From assembly GCF_002958735.1 (NCBI RefSeq), contig NZ_PPGH01000037.1, positions 997,434 to 1,061,433 of the forward strand: a stretch of 64,000 nt of DNA, given 5' to 3'. This DNA comes from Chromatium okenii. GTDB lineage: Bacteria; Pseudomonadota; Gammaproteobacteria; Chromatiales; Chromatiaceae. Both the position numbers and the translations under genes were made by a program. Positions 1 through 9,400 of this stretch are shown here, one piece after another (position 1 is the first letter of the stretch; the number at the start of each line of letters is the position of its first letter). The notes beneath the pieces are model-generated. The model saw only the letters and a list, made by a program, of their open reading frames with translations, was not told the DNA's origin and did no database searches.

Positions 1-1037
1 CTGCCAGCGGTTTTCAAATTGAATTCATGCCGTGTGGTGAAGTGACGAATTTGTGGGCGCGACGCGGTGATGCCGCGCCGTTGCTGTGTTTTGCGGGTCA
101 TACCGATGTTGTGCCCACCGGTCCGTTGGCGCAGTGGATCTCCGATCCATTTGTGCCAACGATTCGTGACGGATTGCTGTTCGGGCGCGGCGCAGCGGAT
201 ATGAAAGGCTCCATCGCAGCGATGATCACTGCCGCCGAAACTTTCGTCGCCGCGCAGCCCGATCATCGCGGCTCCCTCGCTTTTTTGATTACCAGTGATG
301 AAGAAGGACCGTCGATTGACGGCACGGTGAAGGTCGTAGAACGGCTGATGCAGCGCGGCGAGCGGATTGATTACGCGCTGGTGGGCGAACCGTCGAGCCG
401 CGAGCAGTTGGGCGATACGATTAAAAACGGGCGACGCGGCAGTCTGACGGGAACGCTAAAAATTCACGGTAAACAAGGACATGTCGCTTATCCGCATTTA
501 GCACTCAATCCGTTTCATGCCAGTGCCTCGGCGCTGGCGGCGTTGTGCGCGGAAGTCTGGGATCACGGCAACGAACACTTTCCGCCAACCAGTTTGCAGA
601 TCGCCAATCTGCACATGGGCACTGGCGCAGACAACGTGATTCCTGGTCACTTGGAAGCGCAATTCAATCTGCGCTTTTCCACCGAGCAAACGCCAGAACG
701 GATTCAAGCGCGAGTGGCGGAAATTCTTGACGCTGGCGGTTTTCGTTATGACCTGCGCTGGCGCTTATCGGGGCATCCGTTTTTAACGCCCGCCGGTGAA
801 TTGGTGGACGCAGCGCGGGCAGCAATTCACGCCGTCACTGGTGTTGAGACGCAACTGTCCACCAGTGGCGGCACTTCCGATGGACGGTTTATCGCGCCAA
901 CTGGTGCGCAGGTGGTCGAACTTGGTCCACTCAACGCGACCATTCATCAAATTGACGAATGCGTCGGCGTTGCTGAACTCGATCAGCTTGCGGAGATTTA
1001 TCAGGGAGTGATGCAGCGCCTGCTCACGCAGTCGTGA
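1..1037 (+). CDS. dapE: Succinyl-diaminopimelate desuccinylase, 5' end cut by window
   Basis: DapE is a dinuclear zinc amidohydrolase of the lysine/meso-diaminopimelate pathway that hydrolyses N-succinyl-LL-diaminopimelate. The reading frame is open from the first bases of the window, ahead of the first ATG at 27, so the gene starts outside it. Visible are the M20 peptidase signatures FAGHTDVVP (metal-binding His/Asp), [10 protein letters not shown] and ITSDEEGPS (catalytic Glu), followed by GRRGSL and the C-terminal GGTSDGRF. Along its whole length it closely matches the gammaproteobacterial enzyme. It converges on minE, 13 bases away. Confidence 0.95.
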   Translation, partial: ASGFQIEFMPCGEVTNLWARRGDAAPLLCFAGHTDVVPTGPLAQWISDPFVPTIRDGLLFGRGAADMKGSIAAMITAAETFVAAQPDHRGSLAFLITSDEEGPSIDGTVKVVERLMQRGERIDYALVGEPSSREQLGDTIKNGRRGSLTGTLKIHGKQGHVAYPHLALNPFHASASALAALCAEVWDHGNEHFPPTSLQIANLHMGTGADNVIPGHLEAQFNLRFSTEQTPERIQARVAEILDAGGFRYDLRWRLSGHPFLTPAGELVDAARAAIHAVTGVETQLSTSGGTSDGRFIAPTGAQVVELGPLNATIHQIDECVGVAELDQLAEIYQGVMQRLLTQS

Positions 1038-1053
1038 TGGCAATGCGCCATCA
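1035..1053. terminator. Small hairpin between convergent dapE and minE
   Basis: A 7-bp perfect inverted repeat (TGATGGC, 5-base loop, GCCATCA) overlaps the stop codons of both dapE and minE. It lacks a clear T-run, so its role as a terminator is uncertain. Confidence 0.35.
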
Positions 1054-1323
1054 ACGCAAAGGATTTGGGCTGTCGGGCAAAATGATATTGAGTTCAAGCA
1101 CTTCGTGCGCGTCACTCTGTTCGTAACTCACCGTCACCGCATTCATGTCGATGTCGATGTATTTACGAATCACTGCGAGAATTTCAGTTTGTAACTGCGG
1201 CAGATAAGACGGACAACCGCGTGCTGCGCGGTCATGCGCCACCAAAATTTGTAACCGTTCCTTGGCAACAGTTGCCGAACCAGGAATTGGTTGCGTCGCA
1301 CGGAAATAATCAAGCAAGCCCAT
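1051..1323 (-). CDS. minE: Cell division topological specificity factor MinE
   Basis: MinE stimulates the MinD ATPase and drives pole-to-pole oscillation of the MinCD division inhibitor. The product is 90 residues, the usual family length. It begins MGLLDYFRA (the membrane-targeting and MinD-binding helix), has the conserved AKERLQILVAHDR segment, and ends in the beta-rich topological specificity domain. The ATG at 1323 is chosen because the upstream extension in the same frame comes from the overlapping minD region. The minD stop lies four bases upstream, so translation is probably coupled. Confidence 0.93.
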   Translation of the reverse strand: MGLLDYFRATQPIPGSATVAKERLQILVAHDRAARGCPSYLPQLQTEILAVIRKYIDIDMNAVTVSYEQSDAHEVLELNIILPDSPNPLR

Positions 1324-1327
1324 AGGG

Positions 1328-2135
1328 TCATCCTCCGAATAAGCGGCTGAGGAAACCCTTCTTTTCCGTATGAAGGAACCGGTGCGGCACTTCGTCGCCA
1401 AGATAGCGTGCCACCATATCGCTATACGCTTGTCCTGCATCACTTTCTCGATCCAAAATCACCGGCGTTCCAGAATTAGAAGCAGTCAGCACTGCTTTTG
1501 ATTCGGGAATAATCCCCAGCAGTTTTAACGCCAAAATTTCCTGCACGTCATCAACACTCAACATTTCGCCGTTTTGCACTCGCGCTGGGTCGTAGCGCGT
1601 CAACAGCAAAAACTCCCGAATCGGCTCCTCATTCATTTCCGCTCGCCGCGATTTACTCGACAGAATGCCGAGCATTCGGTCGGAATCGCGCACCGATGAC
1701 ACTTCGGGATTGGTAACGACGACTGCATCATCCGCAAAATACATCGCCATTGTTGCGCCGTGTCAATGCCCGCAGGGGAATCGCAAATGACGAAATCGTA
1801 ATTGGCGGATAATTCTTCCAGCACCCGCGCCACGCCTTCTTTCGTTAACGCATCCTTATCGCGGGTTTGCGACGCGGGCACACATACAGCAAATCGCAGC
1901 GTTTATCGCGGATGAGTGCCTGACTTAAACTCGCTTCATTATTGATAACATTAACGAAATCATAAACAACGCGCCGTTCGCAACCCATAATCAAATCGAG
2001 ATTGCGCAGTCCCACATCAAAATCAATCACCACCGTGCGCTTGCCTTTTTGCGCCAGCCCCATCGCAAGTGATGCAGAAGTCGTGGTTTTACCGACTCCG
2101 CCCTTGCCTGAGGTGATCACGATAATTTTCGCCAA
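1328..2135 (-). CDS. minD: Septum-site determining ATPase MinD (two frameshifts)
   Basis: MinD is a ParA/MinD-type membrane ATPase that recruits MinC to the poles. The N-terminal fragment starts at 2135 with the deviant Walker A motif GKGGVGKTT and continues through [14 protein letters not shown]. The middle fragment carries [12 protein letters not shown] and CDSPAGID. The last fragment carries [13 protein letters not shown] and ends in the amphipathic membrane helix GFLSRLFGG. The three pieces lie in three frames, with breaks near 1880 and 1750. Adding one base at each restores 269 codons, the normal length (E. coli 270). I therefore treat the breaks as sequence errors. It sits between minC and minE. 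Confidence 0.9.
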
Positions 2136-2201
2136 GGTCGCGCCCTCCTTACCGGGTCTATATTCATGGTTTAATTCAATAAATAAACAATAGAGCTTTA
2201 T

Positions 2202-3049
2202 TTACAAACGCTCGATGCGCAGAATCTTTTGATCGAGAAAAATCTGTACCGGAAATCCCTGCATTTCGGAAGGGATGTTCTCACTGACGCGGTAATGCCC
2301 AGCAATGGAAACCAATTCTGCCTGCAAATCTTGACAAAAAATCCGCGCTTCCAGATTGCCATTCATTCCCGCCAGCGCCCGTCCACGCAATGCGCCGTAA
2401 ACATGAATGTTGCCGTCAGCCATCAATTCCGCACCTGAACTGACCGCAGCAACAATCGACAAATCACCGCCAGCGGCATACACGCGCTGCCCAGAACGCA
2501 CTGGACGTTTAATCAACATTGAACCCGGATGATTTACGGGTTTGCGCGGCGCTGACACTGCGGAACGCGTCCCGCCAGCGGTTTGCCATTGCAACTCGTC
2601 GGCATCAATTTCGGTTTCTGTGGTGGTGGTCGTGGTCTTGTTCGCTCGGACGTAAGAATCCCGCAACAGCGCCAGCCCCAGTGCTTCTGCGGCTTCATTT
2701 TGCTCGGGGTTCCGCCGCGCACACCGAAGGGAATCATGCCGTAACCGCGCAACAAACCAATCAACAGCGGCAATCCGCCAGCGGCGCTCGCGCCCATTGG
2801 AAACCGACTTAAATCAATCACCACCGGCATGTTATGAAAAAAATCCGGCGATTGTTCGACCTTGGCGGTTAATCGTGCCGCAATCGCTTCGATGTTGTGA
2901 TCGAACACACGAATGACCGGAAGGGTAAAACCCGCTGCTTTCAGCTCAAAACCTTTGATGCTATCGGCGATTGGTGTAGCGCGAATCACAGTTGTTTCAG
3001 AGGATGACAACGCCGAATCTTCCGCAATCTCAACAGGCGTGTGACTCAT
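2202..3049 (-). CDS. minC: Septum-site determining protein MinC (one frameshift)
   Basis: MinC is the FtsZ-inhibiting partner of MinD. The N-terminal domain (from [10 protein letters not shown], good AGGA-type ribosome site before the ATG at 3049) is followed by a proline/threonine-rich linker and the C-terminal beta-helix domain ([26 protein letters not shown], containing the conserved RSGQ). The break falls at a run of four G at 2706-2709 (CCCC on the coding strand). One extra base there restores [15 protein letters not shown] and joins the halves, a clear homopolymer deletion. It is the first gene of minCDE and lies 63 bases after hinT. Confidence 0.9.
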
Positions 3050-3112
3050 TAAAATTCCTCCGCGAAAAACTCGGCACAAATGCCGACATGCAACAATTGA
3101 ACGTCATACCAA

Positions 3113-3457
3113 TTAGCCCGGCGGCCAATTCAATGGACGACCACCGAGCACATGCAGATGCAAATGAAATACTGTTTGTCCGGCAGCAGCGTTGCAATTG
3201 ACTACAGTGCGATAACCGCTTTCCGCAATTCCTTCCTGCGCTGCGACCTGCGCTGCCACTAAAAACAATTTGCCAAGCAAAGTGGCTTCTTCAGGCTGCA
3301 CTGCATTGAGCGTTGGAATTGGCTGGCGCGGAATCACCAAAAAATGCACTGGCGCTTGCGGGCTGACATCTCGAAAAGCGACGACTTCTGCATCTTGATA
3401 CAGAATGTCCGCCGGGATTTCGCCGGACGCGATCTTGCTAAACAGCGTGCTCGACAT
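3113..3457 (-). CDS. hinT: HIT family purine nucleoside phosphoramidase
   Basis: HinT-type histidine-triad hydrolases cleave AMP-lysine and related adenosine phosphoramidates. The signature [10 protein letters not shown] is present near the C terminus (His-x-His-x-His plus following His), after the N-terminal [10 protein letters not shown] typical of the family. The length of 114 residues is normal. The ATG at 3457 is preferred over an in-frame GTG at 3463; both overlap the end of ybaB by about 20 bases, so the genes are cotranscribed. In many relatives recR occupies this place after ybaB; here it does not. Confidence 0.92.
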   Translation of the reverse strand: MSSTLFSKIASGEIPADILYQDAEVVAFRDVSPQAPVHFLVIPRQPIPTLNAVQPEEATLLGKLFLVAAQVAAQEGIAESGYRTVVNCNAAAGQTVFHLHLHVLGGRPLNWPPG

Positions 3458-3793
3458 TCGCACTGCCTCTCAAAATGGAAGCTTTGAAACCCGGCGGCAA
3501 CGGCATTCCGGCGGTCAATTCCGCCATGTTTTCCTTCACTTTTTCCGACACGCGCTGCACTGCGGCATTGACCGCAGCGGTGATTAAATCCTCCAACATT
3601 TCCTTGTCATCTGTCGTCATCAATGACGGATCAATTTCCACCGCTTAATAAGATGTTGACCGGTCATCGTCACGCGCACCATGCCGCCGCCAGCCTCACC
3701 AATCACTTCTTCCGCAGCCAGCCGCGCCTGCGTCTGCTGCATTTCTTCCTGCATCTTCTGCGCTTGTTTCAGTAAACCGCCAAGAGCCTTCAT
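3438..3793 (-). CDS. ybaB: YbaB/EbfC family nucleoid-associated protein (one frameshift)
   Basis: YbaB/EbfC is a small dimeric DNA-binding protein found beside dnaX. The N-terminal half starts at the ATG at 3793 with [18 protein letters not shown] and runs to GQHLIKR. The C-terminal half in another frame begins at the conserved VEIDPSLM and ends with the family hallmark [11 protein letters not shown] single missing G near 3643 separates them and is probably a sequencing deletion. The first gene downstream of dnaX, nine bases away. Confidence 0.9.
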
Positions 3794-3801
3794 AAATTAA
3801 T

Positions 3802-5470
3802 CTACCTAATTAAAATGTTGTTTTTAATTGCATCGCTACAGGCGCATTTAATCCGTTGCATGAATACCGCCCGGTGCCCATGCGCATCAAACGTCTCACG
3901 CAGCTGCTGCGCCACGGAATCATTGTCCATCAGTTCCGCTGCGTACTGCTGGCGCAAATCCGCTTCGCGTACTTGACGTTGGGCAGGCGTATCATGCTGC
4001 GCTTGCGCATTTTGCAACACGAGCTTGACCGGCGTACCCAAAATTTGCGCCACCGCATCTTGTACCTGCGTCACGCTTGATGGAGTGCGGAAAAATTCTG
4101 CATCCAGCGCCAGCGTCAACTGCCCATCTGCCCAGCTCACGAATCCACAGTTGCGAGCGACTTGCTCTGCCAGTCCTTTCACTGGCAACTGCATCACCAG
4201 TTGCTGCCAATCTTCGGCAGATACCAACTGCGTCACCGGCGGCATTGGCGCATTCGGCTGGTGCACAGCACTCGCACCCGACGCAGGAATGACAGCGGAC
4301 GGCGCAGCCGCTGGTGAAGTGCTCATCGCTGGCTTGGGCGCAACGGCGCGAGCAGTTGGCATCGACTGCGCTGTTCCCGTCATTGCCGCTGCCGGACGAA
4401 ATGCCAACGCCCGCAGCAGCACCATTTCCAACCCAGCTCGCGGATCGGGCGCTAACGGCAAATCGCGCTGCCCGGTTAAAGCAATTTGATAATAAAGCTG
4501 AACATCTTCCGCTGGCATTGCCGCTGCCAGTGCCGATAATCGTGCTTGATCGGGATCATCAGCCGCCAACAACGTGGGAATTTGTTGGATCAGCGCCAGC
4601 CGATGCAGCAGCGCAATCAACTCGCGCAGCAACTCATCAAAATCTGGCGTCAGTGCGGCGACGCGATCGACTTCAGCGAGAAGTTGCGCTCCATCCGCTG
4701 CCGCCAGCGCATCAAGCAGATTGAGCACGAGATCGCCGCTCACCGTGCCGAGCATCGTCCGCACTGCATCGTCCATCACGCGCCCGCCGCCGAACGCAAT
4801 CGCTTGATCGAGCAGACTTAATCCGTCGCGCATACTGCCATCTGCGGCGCGAGCGAGCAGTGGTAATGCCGCTGGCGCAAATTCCACGCCCTCGGTCGTC
4901 AACACATGACGCAGTTGCTCGGCAATTTCGCTGGGCAACAGGCGGCGCAGATTGAATTGCAAACAACGCGAGAGCACTGTCACCGGCACTTTTTGCGGAT
5001 CGGTGGTTGCCAGCAGAAATTTGACGTGTGACGGCGGTTCTTCCAACGTTTTCAATAAGGCATTGAAACTGCCGTGGAAAACATGTGCACCTCGTCAATC
5101 AGGTACACCTTGAACCGAGCGCGGGCTGGCGCGTAGGGTACGTTATCAAGCAGCTCGCGGGTTTGATCGACTTTGGTGCGTGATGCAGCGTCCACTTCCA
5201 ACAAATCGACAAAACGCCCGCTGTCGATTTCTCGACACGCCGAGCACACGCCGCACGGTTTAGAACTGATGCCCTGTTCGCAGTTGAGCGCCTTCGACAA
5301 AATCCGCGCCAGCGTGGTTTTACCGACGCCCCGTGTGCCGGTGAACAGATAAGCATGATGAGTTGATTGCGATCAAGCGCGTTAGAAAGCGCCTGCACCA
5401 CATGTTGTTGTCCGACGAGATCATCAAACGTTTTGGGGCGCCATTTACGGGCGAGCACCTGATAGGACAT
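3802..5470 (-). CDS. dnaX: DNA polymerase III subunit tau (two frameshifts)
   Basis: DnaX is the clamp-loader ATPase and connector of the replisome. The N terminus [15 protein letters not shown] starts at 5470. The Walker A segment GTRGVGKTT is read only after one added base near 5355. The zinc site CGVCSAC and the Walker B DEVHM follow, and a second missing C near 5068 restores [12 protein letters not shown]. Corrected, the product has 556 residues, including the alanine/proline-rich hinge and a C-terminal polymerase-binding domain, so it is the tau form. I see no A-rich slippery heptamer that would make a gamma form. Confidence 0.92.
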
Positions 5471-5575
5471 GCGCGACCTAAATTGAGGAAAGTGGAGGTG
5501 AGATGGAGCCTGAGAATCGTTGAAAGTGTAACAGATGACCGTGATTTGCTTTGGATGCTTTGATTAAACCGACAT
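5471..5575. other. Leader region upstream of dnaX
   Basis: About 100 bases separate the dnaX start from the DUF29 remnant. No open frame, tRNA or signal-recognition-particle RNA motif is visible; it presumably holds the dnaX promoter. Confidence 0.4.
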
Positions 5576-5813
5576 CCAGTTGCTGCCAGTTGACACCCTC
5601 ACCGCCCAACCGCTTGCGTTGTTCAATAATAGTACGCTGCCAACTGCGCCCATCAAAATCAGCTCAGTGTTCAGATAAAATGTGATGCTGATATTCCCAT
5701 TTTAATAAATGTTCAATATCAAGTTCCGCAAAACGACCAGCACGAATCAATGCCGCTGTTTGTAATGTCCACGCGTTATAATCGGTATCGTATAAGGTGC
5801 TTAATTCAGTCAT
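5576..5813 (-). pseudogene. Decayed DUF29 family gene
   Basis: This is a broken copy of the DUF29 gene at 26623-27111. Starting at the ATG at 5813, it keeps MTELSTLYDTDYNAWTLQT and the segment up to DIEHLL. It then jumps directly to KWEYQHH, losing about 26 codons relative to the intact copy; both deletion ends lie at a shared HLL-encoding stretch. The following TGG codon is TGA here, and homology continues in frame past this stop (ADFDGRSWQRTIIEQRKR) before fading near 5576. Even the 17 bases before the start (AAGGCACACAACATG) match the intact copy, so it arose by duplication. Confidence 0.8.
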
Positions 5814-5848
5814 GTTGTGTGCCTTCTTCTGTTGTTTTGTGTATTCAG

Positions 5849-5890
5849 AAAAAACCGCCACACTTTGATCATAAAGTGTGGCGGCTTTTT
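5849..5890. terminator. Bidirectional rho-independent terminator
   Basis: A perfect 12-bp stem (CCGCCACACTTT at 5855-5866 with AAAGTGTGGCGG at 5873-5884) and a 6-base loop are flanked by A-rich sequence on the left and a T-run on the right, so it can end transcripts in both directions. Confidence 0.9.
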
Positions 5891-5910
5891 AATTGCATCT
5901 TGAAGTGAGA

Positions 5911-6417
5911 TTATTTGACCATATAGGTTTTGGTCAGTTGATTGTTGGCTTCATTCGATTCTGGCGTTTGACACCAGCTATCAGCAAATGCCCGCAAGGT
6001 TTTCGCACCAGCGCCACTTAACCGCAAATTGACCGTCAAGGTTTTAGTCGCTCCTGCAGCCAATGAACTAATCTCAATCCATTGTTCACCAAACGCGCCG
6101 CATTTTTGCACCGTCGGTTGATTTGCCCACACATCCAAATAACCGCCATTTACGGTCACAGTACCTTGATTTTTAACAGTAATCTTGGCAGTAAAGGCGC
6201 TGTTGGCGACCGGTGAAACTGGTATTAAATCTATTGCAGTGATGATCATATCTATCGTGCCAAACGCAGCCGTTACCGACTTTTTGCCGTTCAAAATAAC
6301 CTTACATTGCAATGGGTTAGTCACAAGCGATGTACAACCCGACCAATCGCTGAAGATCGCGCCAGCGGTTGCAGTGGCTGATCCTCCTGCTTTTATACTA
6401 GCTAGTTTTGCGGACAA
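5911..6417 (-). pseudogene. C-terminal remnant of a secreted InlB-repeat/CARDB protein
   Basis: The open frame encodes the end of an InlB-type repeat (AGAIFSDWSGCTS) followed by a CARDB-like domain (VKNQGTVTVNGGYLDVWAN, LRAFADSWCQTPESNEANN). It aligns closely with the last 150 residues of the intact protein at 47493-49382 but has no signal peptide or upstream domains. The first twenty residues do not match, so homology starts abruptly. Together with the N-terminal piece at 10459-10746 on the same strand it looks like the far end of a split ancestral gene. It might be expressed as a read-through from upstream, but has no evident start signals. Confidence 0.7.
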
Positions 6418-6440
6418 CTATAATCCGAAAGATGAAGTGA

Positions 6441-6483
6441 CGCTGGAGCATCACGACTTGCTCCCACGCTAGAGCGTGGGAGC
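6441..6483. repeat. REP-like palindrome
   Basis: GCTCCCACGCT, a two-base spacer, and AGCGTGGGAGC form an 11-bp perfect inverted repeat at 6460-6483. It is preceded by GACGCTGGAGCATCACGA. This resembles repetitive extragenic palindromes common in gammaproteobacteria. It sits exactly between the LamG gene and the C-terminal remnant. I found only this copy in the window. Confidence 0.65.
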
Positions 6484-6497
6484 TAGAGCAATGTTGA

Positions 6498-9400
6498 TTA
6501 TTCTCCTTTCCCAGTCGTAATTTTAATAGTGCCAGACGCGCTATCAATTGATACGATTTGACGATAAATACTGCCGTCTTTATATTTGACGGTAGCCCAA
6601 TAAAAACCATAATTCACATCTTCATCAGGGTAGTAGTCAATCCATCCCCAAGATGATTCTTCAGTCGAAGAATTCCCACCGGGTGGGTGACAGTTTATCG
6701 CATTGTTAGTAATGGATGGTTGACCTTCTGCAGTAGCATACTCGTGACCAATTGATCCGTCTGTGTTCTTCTCCAACCAAAAGATAGGTGTCAGTTTTAA
6801 TTCTGTTATTGTTCTACAATCCCCTGCGAAGATGTAGCTGCAGTGATCCGTTACATTAAAACTGATTTTGGATCTGTTTGCGATAGGGTGGTCGCCATCG
6901 CCACTCCACCACGCTATAGCTTCATCATGCTGATTCAGTGCCTTGAAATAGCCATTGAGGCTGTCATTGAGATCTGCAAGCGCAACGCCATATATCGAAG
7001 CTAGCGATTCGCCGATATTGCCTGGCGCCAATTCAATTATATTTTTAACAATATCTACGCCGACTAAAAGGATAGCTTGATCGCTGGCGAGACCGTCATC
7101 AATATGATTCTGATAACCTTCTAGTATAGTCTTGAATTTATCTATATTATTATAGATTGCTTCGCCTTTTTTGAAAATGCTGTAAGCGCCTTTTACTTCA
7201 TTTACTCCTCCCAATTTTTCAAAGTATTTGGTTCCGAATTGCAGCGCGAGTAGTGATCTTGTTGCACTTTGGCATTTATCTTGATAGCGGGATGGGTTTT
7301 TAGTGGCTAGTGCGCACATGCTTTTTTGGTATTTTAAGACCACTGCTGGGTTTACATTTGTGTTCCCCACCGATCTTTCTGTAAATACTTCTTCTTCGGA
7401 ATGCGCGTTTCCAGAAAGGTTTCTGCGTACGATTGGCAATTCCGTTTTTTGTGATAAATCAACGAATTTTGATTCAGTAGCAGATTGAGCATAACTAAAA
7501 GTTGTGGCAGATGGAGTATAACTAAAAACAGCATCTGAAGTTGAAAGCAACACCTGACCACTTTTTAGCTTTAACTCGGCACTCGCAATATATGATCCAG
7601 ATTCAGCACTGGCAAGCAATGAATATTGTAATAGCTCCGACCAATCGCGCTGTTGAAGCGATGCGCCCAAAAAAGGTTTTTTAGTGCTAGTTATTTTTTT
7701 TCCGTCATCATATAAAACATCTCCGTTTGGCAACGTAAATTTAACGAATAGATCATATTGCAGAGAGGTGTCTATATTATCTTGCGCAACGACGCTTAAC
7801 AACACAGCGAGGTTTTCATCAGTGCTGATTAATTTCTGCTTGTCAGTCGCAACATAAATTTCAGGGATATTATCAACACCTGCTTGTATGGAGAAGTTAT
7901 ATAAGATCGTACCTCCTGGCGCAGTTTTTACTAAACCTCGTTTAGTGCCAGCGTCACCGTACTGAGTGCAAACAAATTGGCGTTTTGTTTTAGTGCCGCC
8001 ACCCAGTTCTTTATTTGATAAAGCACAGTCGCCAACTGTAAATCCCATGCCTGCGACTAAATTTGAACCTGTTACGGTAAAGATGGTCGGTGAACCAACT
8101 ACGGTGGTTTTTGGTGACACATTGGTAATCGTTAATGTTGATGTTATTGCCGCAAAGTTAGCGGTGACTTGTTTGGTGGCACTCATCATGACGACACAAG
8201 CACCGTTGCCGGTACAGCCCGCGCCGCTCCAGCCAGTGAATGTGGAGCCAGTGGCTGGTTTGGCGGTCAGCGTGACCGGTATCCCGTTAGTAAAGCTTTT
8301 ATTGCAAACGCTGCCGCAGTTAATGCCCGCCGGGGCGCTAGTCACAGTGCCATTACCGACTTTGATAATTGCGAGGCTGTAGGTGGTTGACGTGGTTGTG
8401 AAGGTTGCAGTGACGCTATTATTACTCGTCAACGTCACAGTGCATTGCAGCGGCTTGTTGGCAACTGGAGTACAGCCCGTCCATTTCGTGAAGGTCGCGC
8501 CAGTATCCGCTTTGGCAGTCAGTGTGACGGCAGTGCCGCTGGTGAATGTTTTGCTGCAAGCCGTACCGCAATTGATTCCTACTGGTTCGCTGGTGACAGT
8601 GCCTTTGCCACTTTTGTTAATTGACAATTTATAGCTGGGCAATAAATTGAAATTAGCAGTGATGGTTTGCGCTTCAGACATTTTGACCGTGCAATCGCCA
8701 GTTTTATTGGTACACGCACCGCTCCAACCGCTGAACGTCGAACCGGAGTTGGTATCAGGTGTGGCAGTGAGAATAACACTGCTACCGTTGTCAAAATCCG
8801 CTGCGCAGATTGTGCCGCAATTGATTTTCCCGTCTTTGCTGGTGACGCTACCGCTGCCCGTGCCGGATTTTTTGATTGCAAGTGAAAAGGTGGTTTGTTG
8901 TTCGCCCATCAATGCCTGAATACGCGAGATGACATTTGGTCTCGACGATGATCCCATCGTGTCAGCCTCATTTGCTAACACTAATCCTTGAGAATGCGCT
9001 GCGACTGCATCAGCATATTCCTGTTGCATCACACTCGGAAGCACGCTTCCAAGATTGGAGGTATTTTCATACCTGTAATATCCAGCAAAGCTAAAGTGAC
9101 TTAGTACACTAGAAGACTTAAATACTGGCCACCAGCCCCAATTTGAAGCTGAGAATAATTTGCTCTCACTCTCCAGTGAAATCATTGCGGGATCGCTGAC
9201 ATTGATTTTGTAGATAGAGCCAGACTGCGCATAACCATTGCCATCGTCCTTACTGTTCTTAAATGCGTAGAGATAATCGCCTGAAAGATATAAAGCGCCA
9301 TGTCCTGATGTTGGGTCGCCATTTGGCCATACTTCGCCGATAACGACAGACTGATATGAGTTTGAATCTTTGTTGAAACGCACAATTTTTAGCGAGCTTT

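Noticed and set aside
3802..5470. Programmed frameshifting as the explanation of the broken dnaX frame
   Set aside because: The breaks fall in the Walker A region and just after DEVHM, far upstream of the usual site, and would abolish the ATPase; single-base deletion fits better.
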